This document shows positions 31,628-37,549 of a stretch of DNA of 37,549 bases, in pieces. Under the pieces are notes generated by a model that was not told the DNA's origin, did no database searches, and was given only the letters and a program-made list of their open reading frames with translations. Position numbers and translations under genes: made by a program. The DNA is from Microgenomates group bacterium RBG_16_45_19 (GTDB lineage Bacteria; Patescibacteriota; Microgenomatia; UBA1400; RBG-16-45-19), in assembly GCA_001803415.1 (NCBI GenBank), contig MHDC01000028.1, positions 1-37,549 of the forward strand. The letters are read 5' to 3'. Position 1 is the stretch's first letter; every line of letters starts with the position of its first letter.

Positions 31628-31651
31628 GGGGGCGGGAGACCGCCCCCTTTT
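31628..31651 (+). terminator. Rho-independent terminator after the pilin gene
   Basis: GGGGGCGG and CCGCCCCC form an 8-bp GC stem with a GAGA tetraloop, followed by four T. It closes the pilB-pilT-pilC-pilin transcription unit before the AbiE module. The T-run is short, but the stem is very stable. Confidence 0.75.
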
Positions 31652-31719
31652 GCTGGGTTAATCCCCTCCTCCATCACCTGGATGGTTTCTGGCAGGCGCA
31701 AAAAAGGACGGAGCCGGGA

Positions 31720-31749
31720 TTGACAGATAAGGTTTGGTTAGATTATCCT
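31720..31749 (+). promoter_or_regulatory. Promoter of AbiE module 2
   Basis: TTGACA (31720-31725), an 18-nt spacer and a weak TATCCT (31744-31749), 8 nt before the ATG at 31758. The distances between -35, -10 and ATG match those of module 1 within 1 nt. Confidence 0.65.
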
Positions 31750-31770
31750 GTACATATATGTACAGGATAA
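31743..31770 (+). promoter_or_regulatory. 28-bp palindromic operator of AbiE module 2
   Basis: A perfect 28-bp palindrome with half-site TTATCCTGTACATA. The 16-bp core TGTACATATATGTACA (31749-31764) is identical to the module 1 operator, and the ATG at 31758 starts at the same core position (10). The outer arms differ between the modules (TTATCC...GGATAA here). It covers the -10, the expected transcription start and the first codons. Confidence 0.8.
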
Positions 31771-32291
31771 ATGAACTGATCAAATTGGACCAGAGGTTGT
31801 ACCACACCAACGATTTGGCGCTGGTCTGGCAAATCAGTAACCGGAATACTCTCTACACGACCATCAAGCGTTACGTCCAAAAAGGCATTTTGATCCCGAT
31901 TTATAAGGGTTTATATGCGACGGTAGACCTTAAGACACTTGACCCTATTGAATTGGGAGTTAAAGTAATTCACGATTATACCTATTTAAGTACGGAAACG
32001 GTGTTGGCCGAAGCCGGAGTGATATTCCAGAAAGTGTTTCCATATACATTTGTGGCGGCCAAGTCTAAGAAAGTTACCGTCGGTGCTTACCAATATGTGT
32101 ATCGGCAGTTGGAGGATAAGTTTTTGCATAACCGCTTGGGAGTATTAAATCAAAGCGGTTATTTTAGAGCCACACCGGAGCGGGCAGTGGCGGACTTGTT
32201 ATATTTTAACCCCAAGTATTATTTGGATAATCGAGACTCGCTGAATGGGGATTTAGTTGATAAGATCCAGCGGGAGTTGGGATATTTATGA
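31758..32291 (+). CDS. AbiEi-type antitoxin / transcriptional regulator, module 2
   Basis: A 177-aa paralogue of the protein at 1151-1666. The winged helix region (LDQRLYHTNDLALVWQISN ... TTIKRYVQKGIL) and the C-terminal ATPERAVADLLYFNPKYY block align well with it. It would neutralise AbiEii and repress its own promoter. The ATG at 31758 is inferred from the leaderless promoter and the matching position in module 1; a TTG eight codons upstream would lie before the transcription start. The module sits between the pilin gene and the prepilin peptidase gene. Confidence 0.87.
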   Translation: MYRINELIKLDQRLYHTNDLALVWQISNRNTLYTTIKRYVQKGILIPIYKGLYATVDLKTLDPIELGVKVIHDYTYLSTETVLAEAGVIFQKVFPYTFVAAKSKKVTVGAYQYVYRQLEDKFLHNRLGVLNQSGYFRATPERAVADLLYFNPKYYLDNRDSLNGDLVDKIQRELGYL

Positions 32292-33013
32292 TTGTCAGAC
32301 CGGATGACGCGATCCATAAATCGTATTTAAATCGGATTTTAATCGAAATTTGTGATAACCCGGATTTACCCTCAGAATTGGTGTTTAAAGGCGGGACTGC
32401 TGCGGCCATGTTGGGTTATTTGGACCGGTTTTCAGTGGATTTGGATTTTGACTTGGTTGAAGGATTGCCTGCCGACAAAATTAAATTAAATCTAAACGAT
32501 ATATTTGCCAGTTTGGATTTAGACGTGGTGAAGGAATTTGACCGAGCCATCATGTATGAAGTGAAGTACCAAGGGGAAGGCGGGGGCAGATCCAGATTAA
32601 AAGTGAGCGTGAATACGGTGATATGTCATTCGAGCCAAGTGGGAAAGCAGTATTTAAAAGAGATTGACCGCTATTTGTTTTGCCAAACAATTGAAACGAT
32701 GTTTGCGCATAAGTTAGTGGCAATATTGGACCGCTATGAAAAGTATAGGACGATTGCCGGCCGGGATATCTATGATATTCATCATTTTTACCTGAATGGA
32801 TACGGTTACCATGAACCGGTGATCACCGAAAGAACCGGCGTAGAGCCTAAGGTATTTTTAGCCAAGCTGGCTGAGTTTGTGGCCAAGGAGGTAACCCAAA
32901 CGGTGATCGATCAAGATTTGAATATGTTATTGCCGCCGGATAAGTTTCACCAAATTAGAAAAGTGTTGTTACCGGAAACGTTAAATTGGTTGAATCAAGA
33001 AGCAAGGAAATAA
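32288..33013 (+). CDS. AbiEii-type nucleotidyltransferase toxin, module 2
   Basis: A 241-aa paralogue of the module 1 toxin. KGGT (residues 34-37), SVDLDFD with D51 and D53, ETMFAHKL, and GRDIYDIHHF are all present. The N-terminal ~60 residues are the most similar part between the copies. It starts in a 4-nt ATGA overlap with the antitoxin, exactly as in module 1. The toxin would modify nucleic acid, probably tRNA, with a nucleotide; the target is unknown. Confidence 0.9.
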   Translation: MIVRPDDAIHKSYLNRILIEICDNPDLPSELVFKGGTAAAMLGYLDRFSVDLDFDLVEGLPADKIKLNLNDIFASLDLDVVKEFDRAIMYEVKYQGEGGGRSRLKVSVNTVICHSSQVGKQYLKEIDRYLFCQTIETMFAHKLVAILDRYEKYRTIAGRDIYDIHHFYLNGYGYHEPVITERTGVEPKVFLAKLAEFVAKEVTQTVIDQDLNMLLPPDKFHQIRKVLLPETLNWLNQEARK

Positions 33014-33060
33014 CTCACGGTTTTTGGCAGACACAGAAGAGGATGAACCCGGAAGTGGGA

Positions 33061-33089
33061 TTGTAGTATGAATGGTATTATGGTATAAA
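33061..33089 (+). promoter_or_regulatory. Promoter of the second VapBC-like operon
   Basis: TTGTAG (33061-33066), a 17-nt spacer and TATAAA (33084-33089) with TGG in front as extension. The -10 ends 9 nt before the ATG. A direct repeat ATGGTAT (33072-33078 and 33080-33086) covers the spacer and could be an operator for the ribbon-helix-helix antitoxin. The TGTACA element of the other TA promoters is absent here. Confidence 0.65.
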
Positions 33090-33098
33090 TAGTGGGAT

Positions 33099-33380
33099 AT
33101 GGAAGAACCGATCGTGACGACTAATTTGCGAGTGCCGGGAAGCTTGTTAGACCAAGTAAGAGTGTTGGCGGCTGAGGAGGGTAAGAGTATCAACACTTTC
33201 ATTAAGGAGGTAGTGGAGGAGAGGGCGGCCCAAAAACAATTGATCGGAAAGAAGAGCATGGAAGAAAGCAGTTCGGGGGGGAAATTGGTGGGGATGAGGC
33301 AGATATATAAATTGGCTTTGATAAAAGATAAACCAATGGGGCCATTGTCAAAAGAGGATCAGATTATTTATGGTGAGTGA
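33099..33380 (+). CDS. Ribbon-helix-helix antitoxin
   Basis: A 93-aa protein. The N-terminal strand TTNLRVPGSLLDQVRVLAAEEGKSINTFIKEVVEE fits the ribbon-helix-helix fold of Arc/CopG/HicB-type DNA-binding antitoxins. The C-terminal half (SSGGKLVGMRQIYKLALIKD) should bind the toxin. It overlaps the PIN gene by 11 nt. The start is supported by the promoter 9 nt upstream and the lack of a good Shine-Dalgarno. Confidence 0.8.
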   Translation: MEEPIVTTNLRVPGSLLDQVRVLAAEEGKSINTFIKEVVEERAAQKQLIGKKSMEESSSGGKLVGMRQIYKLALIKDKPMGPLSKEDQIIYGE

Positions 33381-33783
33381 GTCGATATTCGTGGATACCA
33401 GCATGTTTAAAGCCATGTTGGATCGGAGGGATGATTTTCATGGACGAGCCAAAAAAATATGGCAAGATTTGGCGATACAAAAGCGACCGACGGTAACCAA
33501 TAATTTTATCTTGGATGAGACTTTCACCTTATTACGAGTGAAATGCGGTAGGAAGACGGTGGCTCAGTTTAGGGAGGAATTGGCTAATGATTTCCGTTAT
33601 TGCCGAGTATACCGGGTATTAGCCGCCGATGAGGTGGGGGCATGGAATTGGTTTAATAAAGATTGGCGGAGTTTGTCATTTACCGATTGTGTCTCGTTTG
33701 CCATGATGAAGCGGATGAAAATTCAGGAAGTGACCACGTTTGATATGCATTTTAAGCGGGCAGGCTTTAGGATAGTCCAGTAA
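33370..33783 (+). CDS. PIN-domain toxin (VapC-like), second pair
   Basis: A 137-aa PIN protein. The metal ligands are D9 (IFVDTSMF), E50 (LDETFTLL), D106 (FTDCVSFA) and D125 (TTFDMHF). This pattern, with DETFTLL and a final FDxHF, is that of PIN proteins of the COG2402-like group. It is expected to be a Mg-dependent RNase. It is unlike the first PIN protein (133-516) outside the motifs, so the two pairs are independent, not duplicates. It ends 19 nt before pilD. Confidence 0.88.
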   Translation: MVSESIFVDTSMFKAMLDRRDDFHGRAKKIWQDLAIQKRPTVTNNFILDETFTLLRVKCGRKTVAQFREELANDFRYCRVYRVLAADEVGAWNWFNKDWRSLSFTDCVSFAMMKRMKIQEVTTFDMHFKRAGFRIVQ

Positions 33784-33802
33784 CCGGGTATGATAAGGGA
33801 GT

Positions 33803-34609
33803 ATGGAATTTCTTGTAGCGGGTGTGCTATTTGTCTTGGGGGCGATATTGGGCAGTTTTATCAATGTCCTGATTAGCCGGTCGGTTGAGGGTGAGGATTG
33901 GGTGCGGGGGCGATCGCGGTGTGATCATTGCCGCCAGCAAATAAAATGGTATGACAACCTTCCCCTCCTCTCTTATATGGTTTTAGGTGGAAAATGCCGC
34001 TCTTGCCAAGGCAAAATTGCGATTCAACATCCGATTATTGAACTGTTAACCGGTTTGATGTTGGTGTGGTGGTATGCCATTGGTTTTACCTTTTTTAGGT
34101 TGGTGGAGACTCCCCTCCTCTACATCCAGCCGGTGTTTTGGTTGGCGGTAGGGATTTTACTCTTGATAATTTTTGTGACCGATTGGCTCTACCAGATTAT
34201 TCCTGATTTTGCCAATATCACTTTGGGGGTTTTGGCCGTAGTATACCGCTTGTATTTATCCCTTTCCGGGGTGATGCGGTGGCAGGATTTTTGGCTGGCG
34301 CTTTTAACCGGGGTGGTCATGGGTGGCTTACTTTATCTGATTTGGGTCTTAACCCGCGGCCGGGGGATGGGTTTGGGAGATGTCAAATTTGCCCTGGTGA
34401 TGGGAGTATTATTGGGGTGGCCGCGAGCGGCAATAGCCTTATTTTTAGCCTTTTTGTTGGGGGCAGTGGTGGGTATTATTCTCCTGTTGTTAAAGTGGAA
34501 AAAACCCCGGGAACGCATTGCCTTTGGGCCGTTTTTAATTTTGGGGACGGCTTTGGCTTTAGTGTGGGGGTTTGAGATGTGGAGTTGGTATTGGGGGTGG
34601 TTGGGATAG
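33803..34609 (+). CDS. pilD: Prepilin peptidase PilD
   Basis: A 268-aa polytopic aspartic protease of the A24 family. It has GSFINVLISRS, a zinc site CDHC ... CRSC in the N-terminal cytoplasmic loop that also marks the bifunctional methyltransferase form, and the two catalytic aspartates in VTDWLYQIIPD and GLGDVKFA. It removes the short leaders of the pilins in this locus and probably N-methylates the new N-terminus. The gene follows the inserted TA pair. TATGAT (33789-33794) ends 8 nt before the ATG, so it may have its own promoter. Confidence 0.95.
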   Translation: MEFLVAGVLFVLGAILGSFINVLISRSVEGEDWVRGRSRCDHCRQQIKWYDNLPLLSYMVLGGKCRSCQGKIAIQHPIIELLTGLMLVWWYAIGFTFFRLVETPLLYIQPVFWLAVGILLLIIFVTDWLYQIIPDFANITLGVLAVVYRLYLSLSGVMRWQDFWLALLTGVVMGGLLYLIWVLTRGRGMGLGDVKFALVMGVLLGWPRAAIALFLAFLLGAVVGIILLLLKWKKPRERIAFGPFLILGTALALVWGFEMWSWYWGWLG

Positions 34610-34623
34610 TAAGATAAGACTGT

Positions 34624-35652
34624 ATGCGGTTTTTGAAGTTATTTGGGAAATTGCTGGTAATGGTGGTAATTTTGGTGGTGATTGCCGGAGTAGTAGTGAT
34701 CGAGGGGCAAGTGTATTGGGCGAGCCGGGCTTTGGTAAGCGATTATTATCTGACCAGACAATTGGCCGGTGGGGATATTACCAATTACGAACGGCGTTGC
34801 CGGGAGGCGGAGCAAGCCGGCTGGTCGGTGGAGAGCGAAGCGGGAGCGAAGGCGTTAAAAGGCTTTCAATTGCGTTTTATCAATCGGCAAGTATATGTTA
34901 TCGAGGCGGTCTGTCGGTCGCCTTATGTTAAACCCATGGTAGTTGACCAACACCGCTTATTACTTGGGATAACCAAAGTCTTTGGGAGCGGGGTGACGTT
35001 AAGTTTGCGGGGGAACAATTTACGCCAAGGTGAAACCGTTCAAGAACCGACAGGATTAGTGGTCGTGGAAGGATTGGGTGGTCGGAACCGACAAGTGGGT
35101 TTATGGCAAGGAGAGGGAGTCAATGTCATTAAGAAGGGCGAGTTTGACCCACTTGGCCTTAAAGATGCACCAGAAACAACTTGTGAGGGGGCTTCCGGCC
35201 AATGCTGCAGCCAACAATTGACGGCTGGAATTGGACCCCGACTGGCTACCAGTGATTGTCCGGATGGGTGTTTTACCCAGTGCCAGGCTCGCCCAACGGT
35301 AGTGATTTTAGAAACCAATCCGGTGGTGGATGAGGTCAGCCGGGAGGTGACGATTTTGGGTAAAAATACTCAGGTCGAATTTGGCTATAAAATTTTGGAT
35401 AGTGACGGATATATAAAGGAAGCGACATTGTTTTTCGGGGACGGCCAAAAGCAAACTGATGCCGGTATCCCCCATTTGCCGGAAGAATCCGAAGTGAATC
35501 ATGAATTAGCCAAGTTAGTGGGTCATACCTATGTTTGCCGGGAATCAATTTGTACTTACCGAGTGCAACTGACGGCCACAGACGATGATGACCAGCCCCT
35601 GTCGGACAGCCGCTTGAATAGTCTGACGATTTACCAGTATACCCAGGAATAA
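34624..35652 (+). CDS. Membrane-anchored PKD-like protein of the pilus locus
   Basis: A 342-aa protein with a single N-terminal membrane segment (LLVMVVILVVIAGVVVIEG) and a large outside part. The C-terminal ~100 residues look like a PKD/Ig-type beta-sandwich (VEFGYKILDSDGYIKEATLFFGDG ... YRVQLTATDDDD). In the middle is a cysteine cluster (TTCEG, GQCCSQQ, SDCPDGCFTQC), probably disulfide-bonded. I know no function. It stands between pilD and the minor pilins and is likely part of, or displayed with, the pilus machinery. It is not a pilin, because it lacks the GFTLxE signal. Confidence 0.7.
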   Translation: MRFLKLFGKLLVMVVILVVIAGVVVIEGQVYWASRALVSDYYLTRQLAGGDITNYERRCREAEQAGWSVESEAGAKALKGFQLRFINRQVYVIEAVCRSPYVKPMVVDQHRLLLGITKVFGSGVTLSLRGNNLRQGETVQEPTGLVVVEGLGGRNRQVGLWQGEGVNVIKKGEFDPLGLKDAPETTCEGASGQCCSQQLTAGIGPRLATSDCPDGCFTQCQARPTVVILETNPVVDEVSREVTILGKNTQVEFGYKILDSDGYIKEATLFFGDGQKQTDAGIPHLPEESEVNHELAKLVGHTYVCRESICTYRVQLTATDDDDQPLSDSRLNSLTIYQYTQE

Positions 35653-35663
35653 GGGGCTGTTGA

Positions 35664-35692
35664 TTGACGACGGAGATAAGTCTTGGCATACT
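35664..35692 (+). promoter_or_regulatory. Promoter of the minor pilin genes
   Basis: TTGACG (35664-35669), a 17-nt spacer and CATACT (35687-35692) with TGG in front. It is followed by GAGGAGG (35701-35707), a strong Shine-Dalgarno 3 nt before the ATG at 35711, so here the mRNA has a normal leader. Confidence 0.55.
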
Positions 35693-35710
35693 GGCTGAAA
35701 GAGGAGGTTT

Positions 35711-36112
35711 ATGAAACGAACGAGTGGTTTTACTTTGGTGGAATTATTAGTGGTGATCGGGATTATCTCGGCTTTGGTGTTATTGGGGGCGACTAATTGG
35801 GTAGCCCAGCAGCAGAAAGCTAGGGACGCCCGGCGCAAAGCGGATTTGGAGCAAATTAGGGCGGCGTTGGAGATGTACCGGTCGGCTTACAACGTTCACT
35901 CATACCCCTATGATCCAGCTGATCTAAATCAATCATATAATGAATTAGTGACAGCCATCGAAGGAGACACGAAATATATTAAAGTAATTCCAGTTGATCC
36001 GAAGAGCAAGAATCTATATAGGTACACACCCGGTGTAACCGGAAGAACCTATACTTTATCATCAAACGAGATGGAGAGGGAAACAAATCCTTATAACGTC
36101 TATAATCCATAA
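35711..36112 (+). CDS. Type IV pilin-like protein (GspG-like)
   Basis: A 133-aa prepilin with the leader MKRTSG before FTLVELLVVIGIISALVLLG. The conserved ARDARRKADLEQIRAALEMYR helix that follows is typical of GspG/major-pseudopilin-type subunits. The C-terminal part carries a YKVIPVDPKS-like loop near the position of the GspG calcium site (here TKYIKVIPVDPKSKN). From about 35890 the codons are AT-rich. It may be a second pilin or a pseudopilin. Confidence 0.88.
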   Translation: MKRTSGFTLVELLVVIGIISALVLLGATNWVAQQQKARDARRKADLEQIRAALEMYRSAYNVHSYPYDPADLNQSYNELVTAIEGDTKYIKVIPVDPKSKNLYRYTPGVTGRTYTLSSNEMERETNPYNVYNP

Positions 36113-36122
36113 ACTAAAACTC

Positions 36123-36608
36123 ATGGCTGGTTTTACCATGATTGAGAGTCTGATCTCGGTGGCTTTGGTGGCGGTGGTGGTGATAACCGGGATTGCCGGG
36201 TATACCGAGTTTCAGGAAAAGCAGCAAGTGAGGACGGCGGCGAGTAGCATGGTACAAGAACTTTTGGAAGTACAAAAAAAGACCAGACAAGGTGAAACAT
36301 CTGATTGTCGTTCAGGTAGGACGTTGGCTGGATATAAACTTAAATTGGAAACAAGCGAACACGGAAATGATTTGAAAATTATGGCAATTTGTAGGCAAGG
36401 TGAAACTCCGCATCAAGAGATAGCAACAACATTTGAAACAGTCAGCCAAGTTCAGATTGAGTCTATGGATCCAACTGAAGTGACTTTTACCTGGCCGGAT
36501 GGAGTACCGGGTGAGGATGTCGAGATTCAGTTATTAAAGGATGACAGCCATGAGTGTGTCATCATCTCTAAGGACGGTGCCATCCGGGCGGAGGGTGGCG
36601 AGTGTTAA
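36123..36608 (+). CDS. Minor pilin-like protein
   Basis: A 161-aa protein with a very short leader (MAG) before FTMIESLISVALVAVVVITG. The segment QEKQQVRTAASSMVQELLEVQKKTRQ resembles GspH/FimT minor pilins. Three cysteines are present, two of which could pair. Composition becomes AT-rich at about 36290-36480 and returns to normal for the last ~40 codons. It lies 10 nt after the preceding pilin gene. Confidence 0.82.
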   Translation: MAGFTMIESLISVALVAVVVITGIAGYTEFQEKQQVRTAASSMVQELLEVQKKTRQGETSDCRSGRTLAGYKLKLETSEHGNDLKIMAICRQGETPHQEIATTFETVSQVQIESMDPTEVTFTWPDGVPGEDVEIQLLKDDSHECVIISKDGAIRAEGGEC

Positions 36609-36618
36609 CCCGAGTGTG

Positions 36619-36624
36619 TATACT
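36619..36624 (+). promoter_or_regulatory. Possible internal -10 box
   Basis: TATACT ends 8 nt before the ATG at 36633, preceded by TGTG. No good -35 is seen. The spacing fits the leaderless pattern of other genes in the window. There is no Shine-Dalgarno for the next gene. Confidence 0.4.
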
Positions 36625-36632
36625 GATTACTA

Positions 36633-37124
36633 ATGCCTAGTAGGAGAAAGCCTGCCCGGCGACTTAAGGGCGGATTTACCTTGATTGAAGTGTTGGTGGT
36701 CTGCGCCATTATGGTGCTGTTGGCGGGGATGCTGATGGCCGGCTATGTCCGTTTTAACCGCAAGCGACAGGTGGAAGAAGCAGCCTTGAATTTTGCGACA
36801 TTTTTGCAGGATCAACAAAAACGAGCTAATAGTGGAGATCTGGTTGAATGCAGTGTTGGTGAAAAACTTGAGGGTTATGCGGTGAGTATCACTTCGGCAC
36901 CAACATCGGTGGCTGCGACTGTAGCGAATTGTTCTGGGGCGTTACCGTCAACTTATGAGTTGATTAACGACACTGAATTTGTCGAAAACATGGCGGTTAA
37001 GTTTTTACCCCTGTCACGGGGGGTTGACCTAACTAAGGGAGATACTAAGATAACTAAATACGGTTACATTTATATAGTCAATGTCGATACTAATGGTTCG
37101 ATAACGGTAGCGGAGGGGCCGTGA
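36633..37124 (+). CDS. Minor pilin-like protein (GspH/FimT-like)
   Basis: A 163-aa prepilin. A basic leader (MPSRRKPARRLKGG) precedes FTLIEVLVVCAIMVLLAGML, and the following RKRQVEEAALNFATFLQDQQKRA helix is like that of the preceding gene, so the two are probably diverged copies. The C-terminal part has a cysteine pair (C in VECSVGE and in VANCSG). The downstream gene starts in a 4-nt GTGA overlap. Confidence 0.85.
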   Translation: MPSRRKPARRLKGGFTLIEVLVVCAIMVLLAGMLMAGYVRFNRKRQVEEAALNFATFLQDQQKRANSGDLVECSVGEKLEGYAVSITSAPTSVAATVANCSGALPSTYELINDTEFVENMAVKFLPLSRGVDLTKGDTKITKYGYIYIVNVDTNGSITVAEGP

Positions 37125-37549
37125 AGATTAATAGGGCCAATGGTCAGTCGTTAATTGAGGTGGTAATTGCCGCGGCGATTATTGTCATCGGCTCGACCGT
37201 CTTGGTTTCGGCGGTAACTTCGGCCATGGCTAATAACCGCCTGAGTAAGGAAAGGATCATTGCCACCAGATTAGCCCAAGAGGGTTGGGAGTGGTTGAAA
37301 AGGCAACAGGGAGATGATTTTGATGCCTTATTTGCGACGATCGAAGATGAAGCAACAGGGCCACCACAACAATATTATTGTTTGGGGGATGAGGAAGTTT
37401 TTGATCTCAAAATTTGTGACAGTTGTGTAAATAAAAAATCACCGAGTGTTGCCTGTAGTGTATATTTTACCATCAGTGATACCAGTTACACCCGGAATGT
37501 TATGGTAAGGACCGAAGGCAGTGGGGATCAGCGTATTATCACCACTCAA
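37121..37549 (+). CDS. Minor pilin-like protein, cut by the window end
   Basis: Starts with GTG at 37121, overlapping the previous stop by 4 nt, and is open to the window end (143 codons). A leader of eight residues (MKINRANG) precedes QSLIEVVIAAAIIVIGS, a pilin signal with Q in place of F at +1 and E at +5, like PilV/GspI-type proteins. Cysteines cluster in the C-terminal part (YCLGDE, ICDSC, ACSV). The codons turn AT-rich at about 37340. The C-terminus lies outside the window. Confidence 0.8.
   Translation, partial: MKINRANGQSLIEVVIAAAIIVIGSTVLVSAVTSAMANNRLSKERIIATRLAQEGWEWLKRQQGDDFDALFATIEDEATGPPQQYYCLGDEEVFDLKICDSCVNKKSPSVACSVYFTISDTSYTRNVMVRTEGSGDQRIITTQ

Noticed and set aside
31031-37549. 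Diversity-generating retroelement acting on pilin C-termini
   Set aside because: No reverse transcriptase, template repeat or accessory gene is in the window, and the AT-rich shift affects synonymous positions broadly rather than only adenines.

Overview
The window looks like chromosome from a reduced-genome bacterium of the Patescibacteria (Candidate Phyla Radiation) type. This assignment is an inference. It rests on the very compact layout (4-nt ATGA overlaps, convergent stops that overlap), trimmed or divergent versions of core proteins (a delta-prime-like clamp-loader protein of 213 aa, a divergent Lgt, a short YebC), a complete-looking minimal type IV pilus locus, many small toxin-antitoxin (TA) modules and many proteins with no recognisable family. 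TGA is used as a stop in several tightly overlapping gene pairs, so the code is the standard bacterial one. No rRNA, CRISPR array, transposase or prophage gene was seen.

Layout. 1-132 holds no gene that I can see. 133-2403 is a TA-rich stretch: a Phd/VapC pair (minus), a small membrane protein, and a first AbiEi/AbiEii pair (plus). 2430-5045 (minus) carries an unknown small protein behind a promoter with an (AG)7 tract, an M24 aminopeptidase containing a 66-nt palindromic in-frame insert, and an anchored Ig-like/DUF5666-like surface protein. 5129-7110 (plus) has an MBL-fold hydrolase and the replicative helicase DnaB. Then come a small membrane gene and tRNA-Leu(CAA) on the minus strand. 7524-12031 (plus) is a dense run: Lgt, a DksA/TraR zinc finger protein, LspA, a pseudouridine synthase, Tgt and a LytR_C protein. 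A TPR gene converges on it. 12742-14045 holds YebC and a polytopic membrane protein. 14046-16356 is an AT-rich island: 1 kb without a gene, an orphan gene, and the leader of a Xer-type tyrosine recombinase.

17303-18891 (minus) is an antitoxin-RelE-ddl operon, in which the D-Ala-D-Ala ligase is translationally coupled to a toxin gene. 18929-26863 (minus) carries a Pro/Thr-rich orphan, gyrA, a membrane pyrophosphatase (hppA), gyrB and the delta-prime-like protein. 26904-37549 (plus) is the type IV pilus locus: pilB, pilT, pilC and a pilin, then a second AbiE module and a second VapBC-like pair inserted in the middle, then pilD, a PKD-like membrane-anchored protein and four more pilin-like genes, the last cut by the window end.

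Cross-cutting signals. (1) The two AbiE modules share an identical 16-bp palindrome placed identically over the antitoxin start codon, and the same TGTACA core recurs in the promoters of the first Phd/VapC pair and the RelE-type pair. (2) Many first genes have a -10 box only 6-9 nt before the ATG, which implies leaderless mRNAs, while other genes keep clear Shine-Dalgarno sequences. (3) The pilin genes are compositional mosaics, with a typical N-terminal helix and an AT-rich C-terminal part.
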